Shown: piece after piece, positions 6,099 to 13,924 of the stretch
How positions within the stretch are numbered: position 1 is the stretch's first letter
Layout: every line of letters starts with the position of its first letter
Source: an uncultured bacterium
Lineage (GTDB): Bacteria; Bacillota; Clostridia; Lachnospirales; Lachnospiraceae
Assembly (NCBI GenBank): GCA_905214365.1
Contig: CAJMMH010000038.1
Location: 1-14,049, forward strand
Reading direction: 5' to 3'
Length of the DNA: 14,049 nt
Notes under the pieces: model-generated
Seen by the model: the letters and a program-made list of their open reading frames with translations, nothing else
The model's database searches: none
What the model was told of the DNA's origin: nothing
Position numbers and translations under genes: made by a program

Positions 6099-7883
6099 TC
6101 AGATCGCGCGGGTATATTCTTTCAGCCATTCGCACTCATCCGGCGTCAGATACGGGGCAAGCGTGCGGTACACCGTTTCATGGTACCGGTTCAGCTGCTT
6201 CTTATCATCTTCATTCAGATAAGCCGGATCAATGGCATCCAGATCAATCGGCGCATATGTCAGGTTCTCAAACTGCAAAAACTGCCCGTAAACATTTTTT
6301 TCTGCTTTTACACAAAGGAGCTCATTCTCCGTGCGGATTCCGAATCTTCCCTCCGCGTAAATACCAGGCTCGTCGGTTGTTACCATGCCTTCCTTCAGCT
6401 CACAGTTGCTTCCCTTTCTCGGTCTCCATCGAATTCCGTTCGGCTTCTCATGAACGCATAGCATATAGCCGACGCCATGGCCTGTCCCGCACTGGTAATC
6501 CACCGCATGCTGCCATACCGGTCCTCTCGCCAGAATATCAAGATTCAGTCCCGTGCATCCGGCAAGGAACTTGGCGTTTGCCAGGTTCAGGTTACCCTTC
6601 GCCACCAATGTAAAGAATTTCTTCTCGTCCGGCGTCAGCTCGCCGAGCGCAAAGGTTCTCGTGATATCCGTACTTCCGGTCATATAATGGCCGCCGGAAT
6701 CAACTAACAGAAACCCCTTCGGCGCAAGTGCTGCATTGCTGTCCGGAGTCGGCGCGTAATGCATCATCGCCGCGTTTGCCCCGTACGCGCTGATCGTCGT
6801 AAAGCTGAGCTCGCGGTATCCGTCCTGCGACGCGCGCAGAGACTCCAGATAATCTGACGCAGACAGCTCGGTAATCGGTTCCGTTCCGATCTTCTTTTTC
6901 AGCCAGTACATAAATTTGGTCACAGCTACGCCGTCAATGATATGGGCATGACGGATATTTTCAATCTCAACCGGATTTTTTACCGCTTTCATCTCAACGG
7001 CAGGATTTTCACGGTCAATAATTACCGCATCCGACGGCAGGCTCATCAGAATCCGGTAATTTACCGTGCCGCGGTCCAGAAGGATCGACGTACCGCCCGC
7101 TACGCCGGATGCCCACGCGTAAATCTCATCATATGGCTGTGTTTCCACACCGCATGCCGCCATGCGGCTCTTAATCGTCTCATCCAGGCAGCTCTCGTCC
7201 ACAAACCACAGCACGCGCTCTGATCCGATCACCAGATACGAGAGAATCACCGGAACGTGGGGAATGTCGCTGCCTCTGACATTGAGAATCCACGCGATAT
7301 CATCCAGAGAGCTGACGATATGGTACTTTGCTCCCTCCTTCTCCATGCAGGCACGGATTCTCGTAAGCTTGGAATCCGGTGTCTCTCCGGAATACTTCTC
7401 ATCCAGATAAAATGCCGGGCCGGACGCAAGTGCCGGACGGTCTGTCCAAATCTGTCCGACCAGATCCTCACCGGTCTCCAGTCTTCCCTTCTTTGCCGCG
7501 GCAATCGCACGGAACGCCTCTCCGTCCCGATCGTTGACAACGCGGCCGTCAAAGCCGATACAACCGCCATCCGGCAGCTTCTCCTGCATAAACTCCTGAA
7601 CCGTCAAAACGCCCTCATTGCCCATACGGTACAGTTCAAATCCGGTGCCGCGGATCTGCTTTTCCGCCTGAATGAAATACCTGCCGTCCGTCCACAGACC
7701 AGCTTCCTTCATCGTTACAACCGCAACGCCGGCTGATCCGGTAAAACCGGTCATATATGCTCTTGCTTTAAAATAATCAATGACATACTCTGATTCATGA
7801 TAATCCGCGGTCGGAATGTAATAAATATCAATTCCCTTCATCCGCATCAGGTTCCGCAGGGAATCCAGCTTTAATCGGTACAT
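6099..7883 (-). CDS. pepP: Xaa-Pro aminopeptidase (peptidase family M24B)
   Basis: Metallo-aminopeptidase that releases an N-terminal residue preceding proline, probably in the cytosol because no signal peptide is visible. At 594 residues it is the long form: two creatinase-like N-terminal domains (about 5-140 and 160-300) precede the pita-bread catalytic domain (about 310-530). The five metal ligands are all visible: Asp395 in LLVDSGGHY, Asp406 in STDITRTF, His469 in GTGHGVGYML, Glu505 in TTDEPGIY and Glu519 in RTENELL. A C-terminal tail of about 60 residues, typical of this subgroup, follows. The ATG at 7883 lies inside the end of rarA (13-nt overlap) behind a GGAGGAG site, suggesting translational coupling. 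The symbol is used in the general sense of an aminopeptidase P. Confidence 0.92.
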   Translation of the reverse strand: MYRLKLDSLRNLMRMKGIDIYYIPTADYHESEYVIDYFKARAYMTGFTGSAGVAVVTMKEAGLWTDGRYFIQAEKQIRGTGFELYRMGNEGVLTVQEFMQEKLPDGGCIGFDGRVVNDRDGEAFRAIAAAKKGRLETGEDLVGQIWTDRPALASGPAFYLDEKYSGETPDSKLTRIRACMEKEGAKYHIVSSLDDIAWILNVRGSDIPHVPVILSYLVIGSERVLWFVDESCLDETIKSRMAACGVETQPYDEIYAWASGVAGGTSILLDRGTVNYRILMSLPSDAVIIDRENPAVEMKAVKNPVEIENIRHAHIIDGVAVTKFMYWLKKKIGTEPITELSASDYLESLRASQDGYRELSFTTISAYGANAAMMHYAPTPDSNAALAPKGFLLVDSGGHYMTGSTDITRTFALGELTPDEKKFFTLVAKGNLNLANAKFLAGCTGLNLDILARGPVWQHAVDYQCGTGHGVGYMLCVHEKPNGIRWRPRKGSNCELKEGMVTTDEPGIYAEGRFGIRTENELLCVKAEKNVYGQFLQFENLTYAPIDLDAIDPAYLNEDDKKQLNRYHETVYRTLAPYLTPDECEWLKEYTRAI

Positions 7884-9208
7884 GTCTCCGTCTCCTCCTT
7901 CAGCCAGGCCATATGGGCCCGTATCTTTTGTTCATATCCCAGATCCGCCGGCTCATAGAACACACTGCTCTCCAAGCCGTCCGGAAGATATTGCTGTTTT
8001 ACATAATGCTTTGGGTAATCATGCGCGTACAGATAACCTGTCCCGTGTCCGAGCTTTGCCGCGCTCTTGTAATGAGCGTCCTGCAGATGGGGCGGCACTG
8101 GAGCCGTCCTTGTCCTCTCCACAGTCTCCATCGCCCGGAACACGGCCTGACAGGACGCGTTGCTCTTCGGCGCGCAGGCAACATAGGTAACAGCCTCCGA
8201 CAGAATAATCTGCGCCTCCGGCATCCCGATGCGTTCAACTGCCTGCGACGCTGCAACCGCGACTACAAGAGCCTGGGGATCGGCATTTCCGACATCCTCT
8301 GCCGCGCAGATCATAATGCGGCGCGCGATAAACTTTATGTCTTCTCCCGCATACAGCATCCGCGCCAGATAATAGACAGCCGCGTCCGGATCGGAACCGC
8401 GCATGCTCTTGATAAACGCGCTGACTGTATCGTAATGATTATCCCCGCTCTTGTCGTAGCGGATGACACGCTTCTGGATGCACTCAGACGCGACGGAAAG
8501 CGTCACCGCAATCTGCCCGTTTTCCCCGCGCGGCGTGGTCAGCACACCGAGCTCTAATGCATTCAGTGCCGCACGCGCGTCTCCATTGGCAATATCAGCA
8601 AGGAAATCAGCCGCGTCCTCATCGAGCCTGGCGCCATATTCACCCATGCCCTTTTCACAGTCGCTGACCGCCCGGTAAAGAAGCGCCTTGATATCCTCCT
8701 TCTCCAACGGCTTCAGCTCGAAAATCACCGACCGGGAAATCAGTGCCGGATTGACCTCGAAATATGGATTCTCCGTTGTTGCGCCGATCAGAACCAGCGT
8801 CCCATCCTCGACAAATGGAAGCAGATAATCCTGCTGCCCCTTGTTGAAGCGGTGAATCTCATCGATAAACAGAATGGTGCGCCTGCCATACATACCGCGG
8901 TTTCTCTTTGCCTGGGCAACAACGTCTTCCATATCCTTTTTGCCGGAAACCGTTGCGTTCATCTGCATGAAATCCGAACTGGTCGTATTGGCGATTACAC
9001 GCGCAAGCGTTGTCTTTCCGGTTCCCGGAGGGCCGTAAAAGATAACAGAACTCAGCTTATCCGCCTGAATCGCCCGGTACAGCAGCTTATCCTTTCCAAG
9101 GATATGGGACTGGCCGACAATCTCATCGAGGGTTGTCGGACGCATCCGCGATGCTAACGGTGACTCCTGCTTCATCGTGGTTTCTCTCATATAGTCAAAT
9201 AAATCCAT
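7871..9208 (-). CDS. rarA: Replication-associated recombination protein A (RarA/MgsA, AAA+ ATPase)
   Basis: Clamp-loader-related AAA+ ATPase that acts at stalled replication forks and single-strand gaps in the cytosol. At 445 residues it is close to E. coli RarA (447). Walker A is GPPGTGKT (59-66), Walker B is TILFIDEIHRF (111-121) and sensor 1 is GATTENP (142-148). The C-terminal tetramerisation region includes RGSDPDAAVYYLARML and a PKHYVKQQYLPDG-type tail. The chosen start, MDLFDYMRETTMKQESPLASRMRP, matches the usual clostridial N-terminus, although no strong Shine-Dalgarno site precedes it. The leader (9209-9329) is highly folded. The gene has its own promoter at 9336-9364 and overlaps pepP by 13 nt. 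Confidence 0.95.
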   Translation of the reverse strand: MDLFDYMRETTMKQESPLASRMRPTTLDEIVGQSHILGKDKLLYRAIQADKLSSVIFYGPPGTGKTTLARVIANTTSSDFMQMNATVSGKKDMEDVVAQAKRNRGMYGRRTILFIDEIHRFNKGQQDYLLPFVEDGTLVLIGATTENPYFEVNPALISRSVIFELKPLEKEDIKALLYRAVSDCEKGMGEYGARLDEDAADFLADIANGDARAALNALELGVLTTPRGENGQIAVTLSVASECIQKRVIRYDKSGDNHYDTVSAFIKSMRGSDPDAAVYYLARMLYAGEDIKFIARRIMICAAEDVGNADPQALVVAVAASQAVERIGMPEAQIILSEAVTYVACAPKSNASCQAVFRAMETVERTRTAPVPPHLQDAHYKSAAKLGHGTGYLYAHDYPKHYVKQQYLPDGLESSVFYEPADLGYEQKIRAHMAWLKEETETCTD

Positions 9209-9225
9209 ACGTCACACTTTCTAAA

Positions 9226-9304
9226 GGTATCCACATGCGGCGGTCCGCGGTTTCCCCGCTTCCCGCATCGGTACCCGCAAAGTCTCAGCGCTCCTGAGTT
9301 TGCG
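9226..9304 (-). promoter_or_regulatory. Structured rarA leader: two adjacent complex hairpins
   Basis: The hairpin nearest the promoter is CGCAAA-gt-CTCAG-cgctc-CTGAG-TTTGCG (9276-9304 on the plus strand), 11 bp with a 2-nt bulge. It abuts directly a nested stem (9226-9275): GGTA pairs with TACC, ATGCGG (9235-9240) with CCGCAT (9263-9268) and GCGG (9247-9250) with CCGC (9256-9259), separated by asymmetric purine-rich internal loops. Together with the palindrome at 9307-9331, about 106 of the 120 leader nucleotides are paired or looped in order. The layout looks like RNA with a function rather than a terminator, because no T-run follows. It matches no riboswitch class I recognise. Confidence 0.5.
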
Positions 9305-9306
9305 TG

Positions 9307-9331
9307 CATACATGCAATTTCCGCATGTATG
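9307..9331. promoter_or_regulatory. Perfect 9-bp palindrome over the predicted rarA transcription start
   Basis: CATACATGC (9307-9315) and GCATGTATG (9323-9331) are exact inverses around a 7-nt spacer. The predicted +1 of the rarA promoter (about 9329) falls inside it, so it could be a repressor operator, or the first hairpin of the transcript. Confidence 0.5.
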
Positions 9332-9335
9332 TTTC

Positions 9336-9364
9336 ATCATAGCATACTTGCTCTATTATTGCAA
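9336..9364 (-). promoter_or_regulatory. Sigma-A promoter for rarA
   Basis: On the minus strand there is a -35 box TTGCAA (9359-9364) and a -10 box TATGAT (complement of 9336-9341), separated by 17 nt. It lies just after the deacetylase stop codon at 9380. I see no terminator between the two, so some read-through from the deacetylase is possible. Confidence 0.65.
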
Positions 9365-9379
9365 GGCACGGATTTCGGA

Positions 9380-10129
9380 TCAGTCAAAGAACAGCTCCTC
9401 GACGGTCACAAACTCATACCCCTCTTCGGTCAGCGTATCGGCAATCCGTAGCGCTGCTTCTACACTCTCCGGATAAATGTCATGCAGCAGAATGATACTC
9501 CCATCCTTCACGCTGCCGCAGACCTCCCGCACAATCCGGTCGGCATCATGGTCCTTCCAGTCGAGCGGATCAATATCCCAGTAAACGCTGATCAGCTCCT
9601 GCGGACAGTCTTTCTTCCGGCTCCATGCCCCGAACGGAGGACGCAGATACAGCGGTACGCTCCCGGTCAGCTCCTCTAGCAGCTGGCTTGCCGCCTCCAC
9701 CTCCTGGCATGCCTGCTCTTCGCTCATTGTGTTCAGCTGGGCATGATGATATGTATGATTTCCGATCAAATGGCCTTCTTCTGCAGCCCGCCTGACAATC
9801 TCCGGATGCTGCTCCGCATTCTCTCCGATGATAAAAAAAGTGGCCAAAATCCCCCTTGCCTTCAGTCCGTCCAGAAGCTTCGGCGTACAGACCGGATGCG
9901 GACCGTCATCAAAGGTCAGTGCTGCCTGCTTTTTTTCCGCTGCTCTTCCCGGCTCTGCCGCAGACAATCCGGCAGACAGCTCTGCCTCTGCCTGATCTGC
10001 CTCTGCCTGATCTGCCTGCGCGCGCACCAGCTCCGCCTGTCTGCGCACCGCCGCCGTTTTTGCAAATGCCGCGCACATCGCAGTCAGGCAAAATACAATC
10101 CAGAATACACGGGCTGCTCTGTTCTTCAT
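9380..10129 (-). CDS. Membrane-anchored polysaccharide deacetylase (NodB domain, CE4)
   Basis: Predicted metal-dependent deacetylase of N-acetylated sugars in peptidoglycan or another envelope polymer, acting outside the membrane. It has 249 residues from the chosen start. Residues 6-24 form a signal anchor, followed by a charged Ala/Glu/Gln-rich stalk (about 28-66) and the NodB domain. The five CE4 motifs are TFDDGP (72-77), HTYHH (125-129, metal-binding His), RPPFG (163-167), DPLDWKDHD (187-195) and ILLHD (213-217). The frame is open up to 10276, but the upstream part crosses the metA terminator. The ATG at 10129 follows a G-rich ribosome binding site and begins directly at the signal anchor. 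It appears to be monocistronic. Its exact substrate (peptidoglycan GlcNAc or another polymer) cannot be told. Confidence 0.88.
   Translation of the reverse strand: MKNRAARVFWIVFCLTAMCAAFAKTAAVRRQAELVRAQADQAEADQAEAELSAGLSAAEPGRAAEKKQAALTFDDGPHPVCTPKLLDGLKARGILATFFIIGENAEQHPEIVRRAAEEGHLIGNHTYHHAQLNTMSEEQACQEVEAASQLLEELTGSVPLYLRPPFGAWSRKKDCPQELISVYWDIDPLDWKDHDADRIVREVCGSVKDGSIILLHDIYPESVEAALRIADTLTEEGYEFVTVEELFFD
9981..10016 (-). repeat. 15-nt tandem repeat (2.4 copies) inside the deacetylase stalk
   Basis: TCTGCCTCTGCCTGA occurs twice in a row at 9981-9995 and 9996-10010, followed by TCTGCC. It encodes the repeated ADQAE units of the stalk between the membrane anchor and the catalytic domain. 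Because the unit is 15 nt, copy-number change would alter stalk length without a frameshift. Confidence 0.85.
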
Positions 10130-10220
10130 CCGTCCGCCCCCACAGGTCCTTTCCTGTCTACTATATGAAAGCAGAAGGTCATTTATGCCCAGAATCCGTC
10201 TCTGCATATAATCCCGCAGT

Positions 10221-10274
10221 AAAAAACGCCGCAGCCCGAAGTCCCTTTTTTTTTGAAAAGAACCGGTCTGCGGC
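10221..10274 (-). terminator. Rho-independent terminator of the metA operon
   Basis: On the minus strand GCCGCAG (complement of 10268-10274) pairs with CTGCGGC (complement of 10228-10234) around a long loop that also contains pairing A and T tracts. G and then six T follow at 10226-10221. It lies about 35 nt past the metA stop. Confidence 0.7.
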
Positions 10275-10278
10275 AATT

Positions 10279-10303
10279 GTCCTGTCTGTCATGCAGACAG
10301 GAC
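10279..10303 (-). terminator. Perfect 10-bp hairpin directly after metA
   Basis: GTCCTGTCTG (10279-10288) and CAGACAGGAC (10294-10303) are exact inverses with a 5-nt loop, starting 3 nt after the metA stop codon. On the minus strand it is followed by AATTG rather than a T-run, so it may act with the terminator just beyond it or as a 3'-end stabiliser. Confidence 0.6.
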
Positions 10304-10306
10304 GCT

Positions 10307-11215
10307 TTATTCCCAGCGATACGGTGTCGCCTGATAAACGTAAAAGTTGAGCCAGTTAGTATACAGCGTGTTGGCATGCCCTCTCCAGGTCAGAAGCGGC
10401 GTAGTATCCGGATCATCATTTTCGTAGTAATTTTCCGGCACATGCGCGTCAATCCCCTTTGCGACATCCCTGCGGTACTCGGCATCCAGAGACATGCGGT
10501 CGTACTCCGGATGGCCAAAGAGGAAGATATCCTTGCCGGTCGTATTTTTCACCAGATAACAGCCAGCCTCATCGGACTCTGCCAGAAGCTGCAGATCCGG
10601 ATGTGCCAGCACATCTTCTCTGCGCACGCCGCTGTAACGGGAATGCGGCGCATTGAATACGTCGTCAAAACTTCTTACCAGCGGCTCACAGCGGTCGAGC
10701 ACCCGATGACGGTAAACGCCCGACAGCTTGCGCGGCAGCGCGATCTTTTCAATCCCGTAATGATAGTAAATCCCGGCCAGCGCGCCCCAGCAGATATACA
10801 GATTGCTCGTCACATGTGTCCGGGTCCAGTCCATAATCTGAGTCACCTCTTCCCAGTAGGACACCTTTTCAAAATCCATATGCTCCACAGGCGCTCCGGT
10901 GATAATCATGCCATCGTAATAATTTTTCCGGATCATATCAAACGTCGTATAAAACTTGTTGATATGGCTCGCCGGCGTATTTTTGGATTCATGCGTGCTG
11001 AGGTTCAGATACGTGATATTGACCTGCAGCGGCGTATTGGACAGCGCGCGCAGCAGCTGAATCTCATAATCCGGCTTAACCGGCATCAGATTCAGAATCA
11101 CGATCTCAAGCGGACGGATCTCCTGCAGATCGGCCCGCTCTTCTCCCATCATAAATATATTTTCCGATTCCAGCACCTCGCGCGCCGGCAAATCATTGTC
11201 TACCCGTATCGGCAT
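10307..11215 (-). CDS. metA: Homoserine O-acyltransferase (MetA; predicted acetyl-CoA specificity)
   Basis: Activates homoserine for methionine synthesis in the cytosol. The 302-residue protein aligns with E. coli MetA along its whole length. The triad is Cys142 (LYICWGALAG), His235 and Glu237 (FGHPEYD), numbered from MPIRV. E. coli MetA has Gly at 111 and uses succinyl-CoA. This protein has Glu111 in TGAPVEHMDF, the residue reported to give acetyl-CoA specificity in Bacillus cereus MetA, so it is probably a homoserine O-acetyltransferase despite its name. Two ATGs are possible. The one at 11221 is only 2 nt from the AGGAGG site, while the one at 11215 is 8 nt away and gives the canonical MPIRV start. 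It overlaps the end of ligA by 23 nt. No SAM riboswitch or T-box lies upstream. Confidence 0.93.
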   Translation of the reverse strand: MPIRVDNDLPAREVLESENIFMMGEERADLQEIRPLEIVILNLMPVKPDYEIQLLRALSNTPLQVNITYLNLSTHESKNTPASHINKFYTTFDMIRKNYYDGMIITGAPVEHMDFEKVSYWEEVTQIMDWTRTHVTSNLYICWGALAGIYYHYGIEKIALPRKLSGVYRHRVLDRCEPLVRSFDDVFNAPHSRYSGVRREDVLAHPDLQLLAESDEAGCYLVKNTTGKDIFLFGHPEYDRMSLDAEYRRDVAKGIDAHVPENYYENDDPDTTPLLTWRGHANTLYTNWLNFYVYQATPYRWE

Positions 11216-13196
11216 CGCCATCTCCTCCTTCCGCCAGCTTCAGGAACTCTTCCTCTGTCAGAATCGGAATTCCGAGTTCCCTTGCTTTCCGGTTCTTTGC
11301 CGAACCGGACTGCGCGTCATTGTTGATCAGATATCCGGTTTTGGATGAAACCGAACCGACTGTTTTTCCGCCGCGCGCTTCAATATAGCGTTTCAGCTCG
11401 TCCCGGTTCGCAAAATGCGCAACGGAACCGGTAATCACAAAGGTCTTTCCTGTCAGCGTCTGCGCGTCCGTCCGCGCTTCCTTCTCAAATGTCAGCTCCC
11501 TTACCAGCAGATCCAGCGCTTTTGCCTTTGCCGGATCCGCAAAATACGCGGCAATGTCGGCGGCGGTCACTTCTCCGATTCCATCAATCTCCAGAAGCGC
11601 TTCCTGCTCTGCTCTGCGCAGCTGATCCAGATCATCGTCAAACGCAGCCGCAAGCAGCTTCGCTGTCGCGACGCCGATTCCGTGGATTCCCAGTGCGTAA
11701 ATTAATGCCGACAGCTTCACCTTCCTGGAACGCTCAATCGAATCGATCATATTCTGGTAGGACTTTTCGCCAAAGCCCTCCATCGCTATAATCTGCTCCC
11801 GATAACGGTCCAGATGGTAAATATCCGCCAGGCTCCGGATAAATCCGCAGTCAATCAGCTTTTCCACTGTTGCGGTAGACAGTCCGTCAATGTTCATCGC
11901 ATTGCGGCTGACAAACAGCTCAAACAGCTTGATCTGCTTAATCGTACAATCCGGATTCGGACAGATAAGAACCCGAACATCCTCGTTCTGCTCGATTCTT
12001 GTCGGCTTCCCGCAAACCGGACAGACTTCAGGAATCACAAGCGTACCGCTCCGTGTCAGATTCTCTGCGATCTGCGGAATGATCATATTAGCCTTATAAA
12101 CGGTAATCGTATCACCGATACCAAGCTGCAGACTCTCTACAATGGAAACGTTGTGGACGCTCGCGCGGCTGACTGTCGTTCCCTCCAGCTCAACCGGATC
12201 AAACACAGCAACCGGATTGATCAGGCCAGTCCGGGACGGACTCCAGTCTACATCTGTCAGCGTTGTCTGCGCCTGCTCATCCTTCCACTTAAATGCCATT
12301 GCATTGCGCGGAAACTTCGCGGTTGTCCCAAGCGAGTTTCCGTACGCAATATCGTCCATCAGAAGCACCAGACCGTCGGACGGCAGCTCAAAGGTCTCAA
12401 TATCCGCAGCAAACGCCGCAACCGCGCCGGGCAGCGTATCCGCAGTCACTCTGCGATACGGAACTACCTCAAAGCCCTGCTCCTTCAGCCACTGAAACTG
12501 CCGCTCTCTGGAGTTGGAAAAATCAACCGGTTCTCCATTTTCCTGCGCCAGAACCAGGGTAAACGCAACCAGACGCACCCGCCGTCCCGCCGTAATTTCA
12601 CTGTTGAGCTGCCGCACGGAACCGGCACAGAGATTGCGCGGATTCTTATAAAGGCTTTCTCCCTCCGGAATCCGGTCGTTCAATTCGTTGAAATCCGGAT
12701 AGGAAATGACGGCCTCGCCGCGCAGCACCAGCTGCCCCGCAAATGGAATCCGTGCCGGAAGGTTGATAAACTGTCTGGCATTGGGAGTCACAACCTCTCC
12801 AACGATTCCATTTCCTCTTGTGACCGCCTTCTGAAGCACCCCGCCTTCATATGTCAGCACAATCGTCAGTCCGTCCAGTTTCCAGGACAGCAGACCCTCC
12901 TGCACTCCGAGAAATGCCTGCAGAACTGCCGTATCCTTTGTTTTGTCCAGCGACAGCATCGAGCTCGGATGCGTTTCCTTCGGCAGCTCGCTGAGCACCT
13001 CATACCCGGCGTGAAGCGTCGGACTTTTGGCAAGCACAGTCCCGGTTTTCTTTTCCAATGCCACTAACTCATCGTACAGCCGGTCGTACTCCAGATTGGA
13101 CATGATTTCGCGGCTTTCCTGATAGTAGGCCTTTCCCGCCTCATCCAGCCGGTCTACCAGTTCCTTCATGCGTTCCAGATCAGTCATTAATTTCAT
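11193..13196 (-). CDS. ligA: NAD-dependent DNA ligase LigA
   Basis: Seals nicks in DNA during replication and repair, using NAD. At 667 residues it is full length. Domains: Ia (about 1-65), adenylation domain with KLDG (106-109; AMP-accepting Lys106), OB fold (about 315-390), Cys4 zinc site (Cys392, 395, 412, 417), helix-hairpin-helix region (about 430-570) and BRCT (about 580-655). Two usually conserved positions differ. The Glu two residues before the catalytic lysine (E. coli ELKLDG) is Ser104 (SWKLDG), and the Asp of the domain Ia motif (DAEYD) is Asn34 (NLEYD). These may be typical of this lineage. The ATG at 13196 overlaps the rluF stop as ATGA. A second ATG at 13187 has a more usual distance from the GGAG, so the first three residues are uncertain. 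Confidence 0.95.
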   Translation of the reverse strand: MKLMTDLERMKELVDRLDEAGKAYYQESREIMSNLEYDRLYDELVALEKKTGTVLAKSPTLHAGYEVLSELPKETHPSSMLSLDKTKDTAVLQAFLGVQEGLLSWKLDGLTIVLTYEGGVLQKAVTRGNGIVGEVVTPNARQFINLPARIPFAGQLVLRGEAVISYPDFNELNDRIPEGESLYKNPRNLCAGSVRQLNSEITAGRRVRLVAFTLVLAQENGEPVDFSNSRERQFQWLKEQGFEVVPYRRVTADTLPGAVAAFAADIETFELPSDGLVLLMDDIAYGNSLGTTAKFPRNAMAFKWKDEQAQTTLTDVDWSPSRTGLINPVAVFDPVELEGTTVSRASVHNVSIVESLQLGIGDTITVYKANMIIPQIAENLTRSGTLVIPEVCPVCGKPTRIEQNEDVRVLICPNPDCTIKQIKLFELFVSRNAMNIDGLSTATVEKLIDCGFIRSLADIYHLDRYREQIIAMEGFGEKSYQNMIDSIERSRKVKLSALIYALGIHGIGVATAKLLAAAFDDDLDQLRRAEQEALLEIDGIGEVTAADIAAYFADPAKAKALDLLVRELTFEKEARTDAQTLTGKTFVITGSVAHFANRDELKRYIEARGGKTVGSVSSKTGYLINNDAQSGSAKNRKARELGIPILTEEEFLKLAEGGDGDADTGRQ
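11224..11229 (-). promoter_or_regulatory. Ribosome binding site deciding the metA start
   Basis: AGGAGG on the minus strand is 8 nt from the ATG at 11215 and only 2 nt from the in-frame ATG at 11221, so the shorter form beginning MPIRV is preferred. The site lies inside the end of ligA. Confidence 0.8.
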
Positions 13197-13924
13197 TTCT
13201 CCGTTTCTTTATCAAACAGGCGAAGCATCTCAAGAAACTCATCATCCGCGATGTTGCGGAAATTGCCCTTCGGCAGATTGCCGAGACGGATATTCATAAT
13301 ACGGATTCGCTTCAGACTCTCTACGTGATAACCAAGTGCTTCGCACATGCGGCGGATCTGACGGTTCAGTCCCTGCTTCAGAACAATATGGAACTCCCGG
13401 TTTCCGCTTCTTGTGCAGACGCATGGCTTCGTAACTGCGGACAGCTCCGGCAGCTCAACACCGTTCTGCATCTTCTTCAGAAAATCGTCTGTAATCTGCT
13501 TGTTGACTGTTACCACATATTCTTTTTCATGATTTCTGCTGCTGCGCAGAATCTCGTTGACCAGATCTCCCTGATTGGTCATCAGGATCAAACCCTCAGA
13601 ATCCTTGTCCAGGCGACCGATCGGGTAAATTCTCGTCGGATACTTAACCATATCGACAATATTCTGCTCACCCGGAAACTCTGCGGTCGTACAGACAATT
13701 CCTACCGGCTTGTTGACAGCAAGCAGTACAGGCTTTACCTTTCTGCGGCTGACCGGCTTTCCGTCTACTGTAATCTCATCAATGTCGGATACTCTTGCTC
13801 CGAGCCTTGCGCGCTCTCCATTAATAAATACCTTGCCTGCCTCTACAAGCCGGTCTGCCTCTCTGCGGGAACAAATTCCCTTTTCACTCAAAAACTTATT
13901 TAAACGGATTGATTCTTCACTCAT
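13193..13924 (-). CDS. rluF: 23S rRNA pseudouridine synthase, RluF type (RsuA family)
   Basis: Converts a uridine of 23S rRNA to pseudouridine in the cytosol (RluF modifies U2604 in E. coli). The 243-residue protein has an N-terminal S4 RNA-binding domain (LNKFLSEKGICSRREADRLV, 8-27) and an RsuA-type catalytic domain with GRLDKDSEG (103-111; catalytic Asp106) and NRQIRRMCEALGY near the C-terminus. Segments such as PIGRLDKDS, HEKEYVVTV, LNRQIRRMCE and RIRIMNIRLGNLP are closer to E. coli RluF than to RluB or RsuA. Assignment within the family is from memory of these sequences, so the exact uridine is inferred. An AGGA site lies 5 nt before the ATG. The stop overlaps the ligA start by 4 nt, and the start overlaps the possible upstream gene by 8 nt. 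Confidence 0.85.
   Translation of the reverse strand: MSEESIRLNKFLSEKGICSRREADRLVEAGKVFINGERARLGARVSDIDEITVDGKPVSRRKVKPVLLAVNKPVGIVCTTAEFPGEQNIVDMVKYPTRIYPIGRLDKDSEGLILMTNQGDLVNEILRSSRNHEKEYVVTVNKQITDDFLKKMQNGVELPELSAVTKPCVCTRSGNREFHIVLKQGLNRQIRRMCEALGYHVESLKRIRIMNIRLGNLPKGNFRNIADDEFLEMLRLFDKETEK

Noticed and set aside
10155..10170. TATAGT -10 box upstream of the deacetylase on the minus strand (10160-10165)
   Set aside because: No acceptable -35 box at 16-18 nt. It may still be the real promoter, but the sequence alone does not support a call.
10130..10276. Upstream extension of the deacetylase to 10276
   Set aside because: It would begin inside the metA terminator and place about 49 residues before the signal anchor. 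The ATG at 10129 sits directly at the anchor with a G-rich ribosome binding site.
10253..11326. 357-codon open frame on the plus strand opposite metA
   Set aside because: It is antisense to metA and crosses the metA terminator and the ligA end. No family is recognisable.
11814..13067. 417-codon open frame on the plus strand opposite ligA
   Set aside because: It is antisense to a clearly conserved ligase, rich in Arg, His and Cys, and has no recognisable domain. It is a shadow of ligA codon bias.
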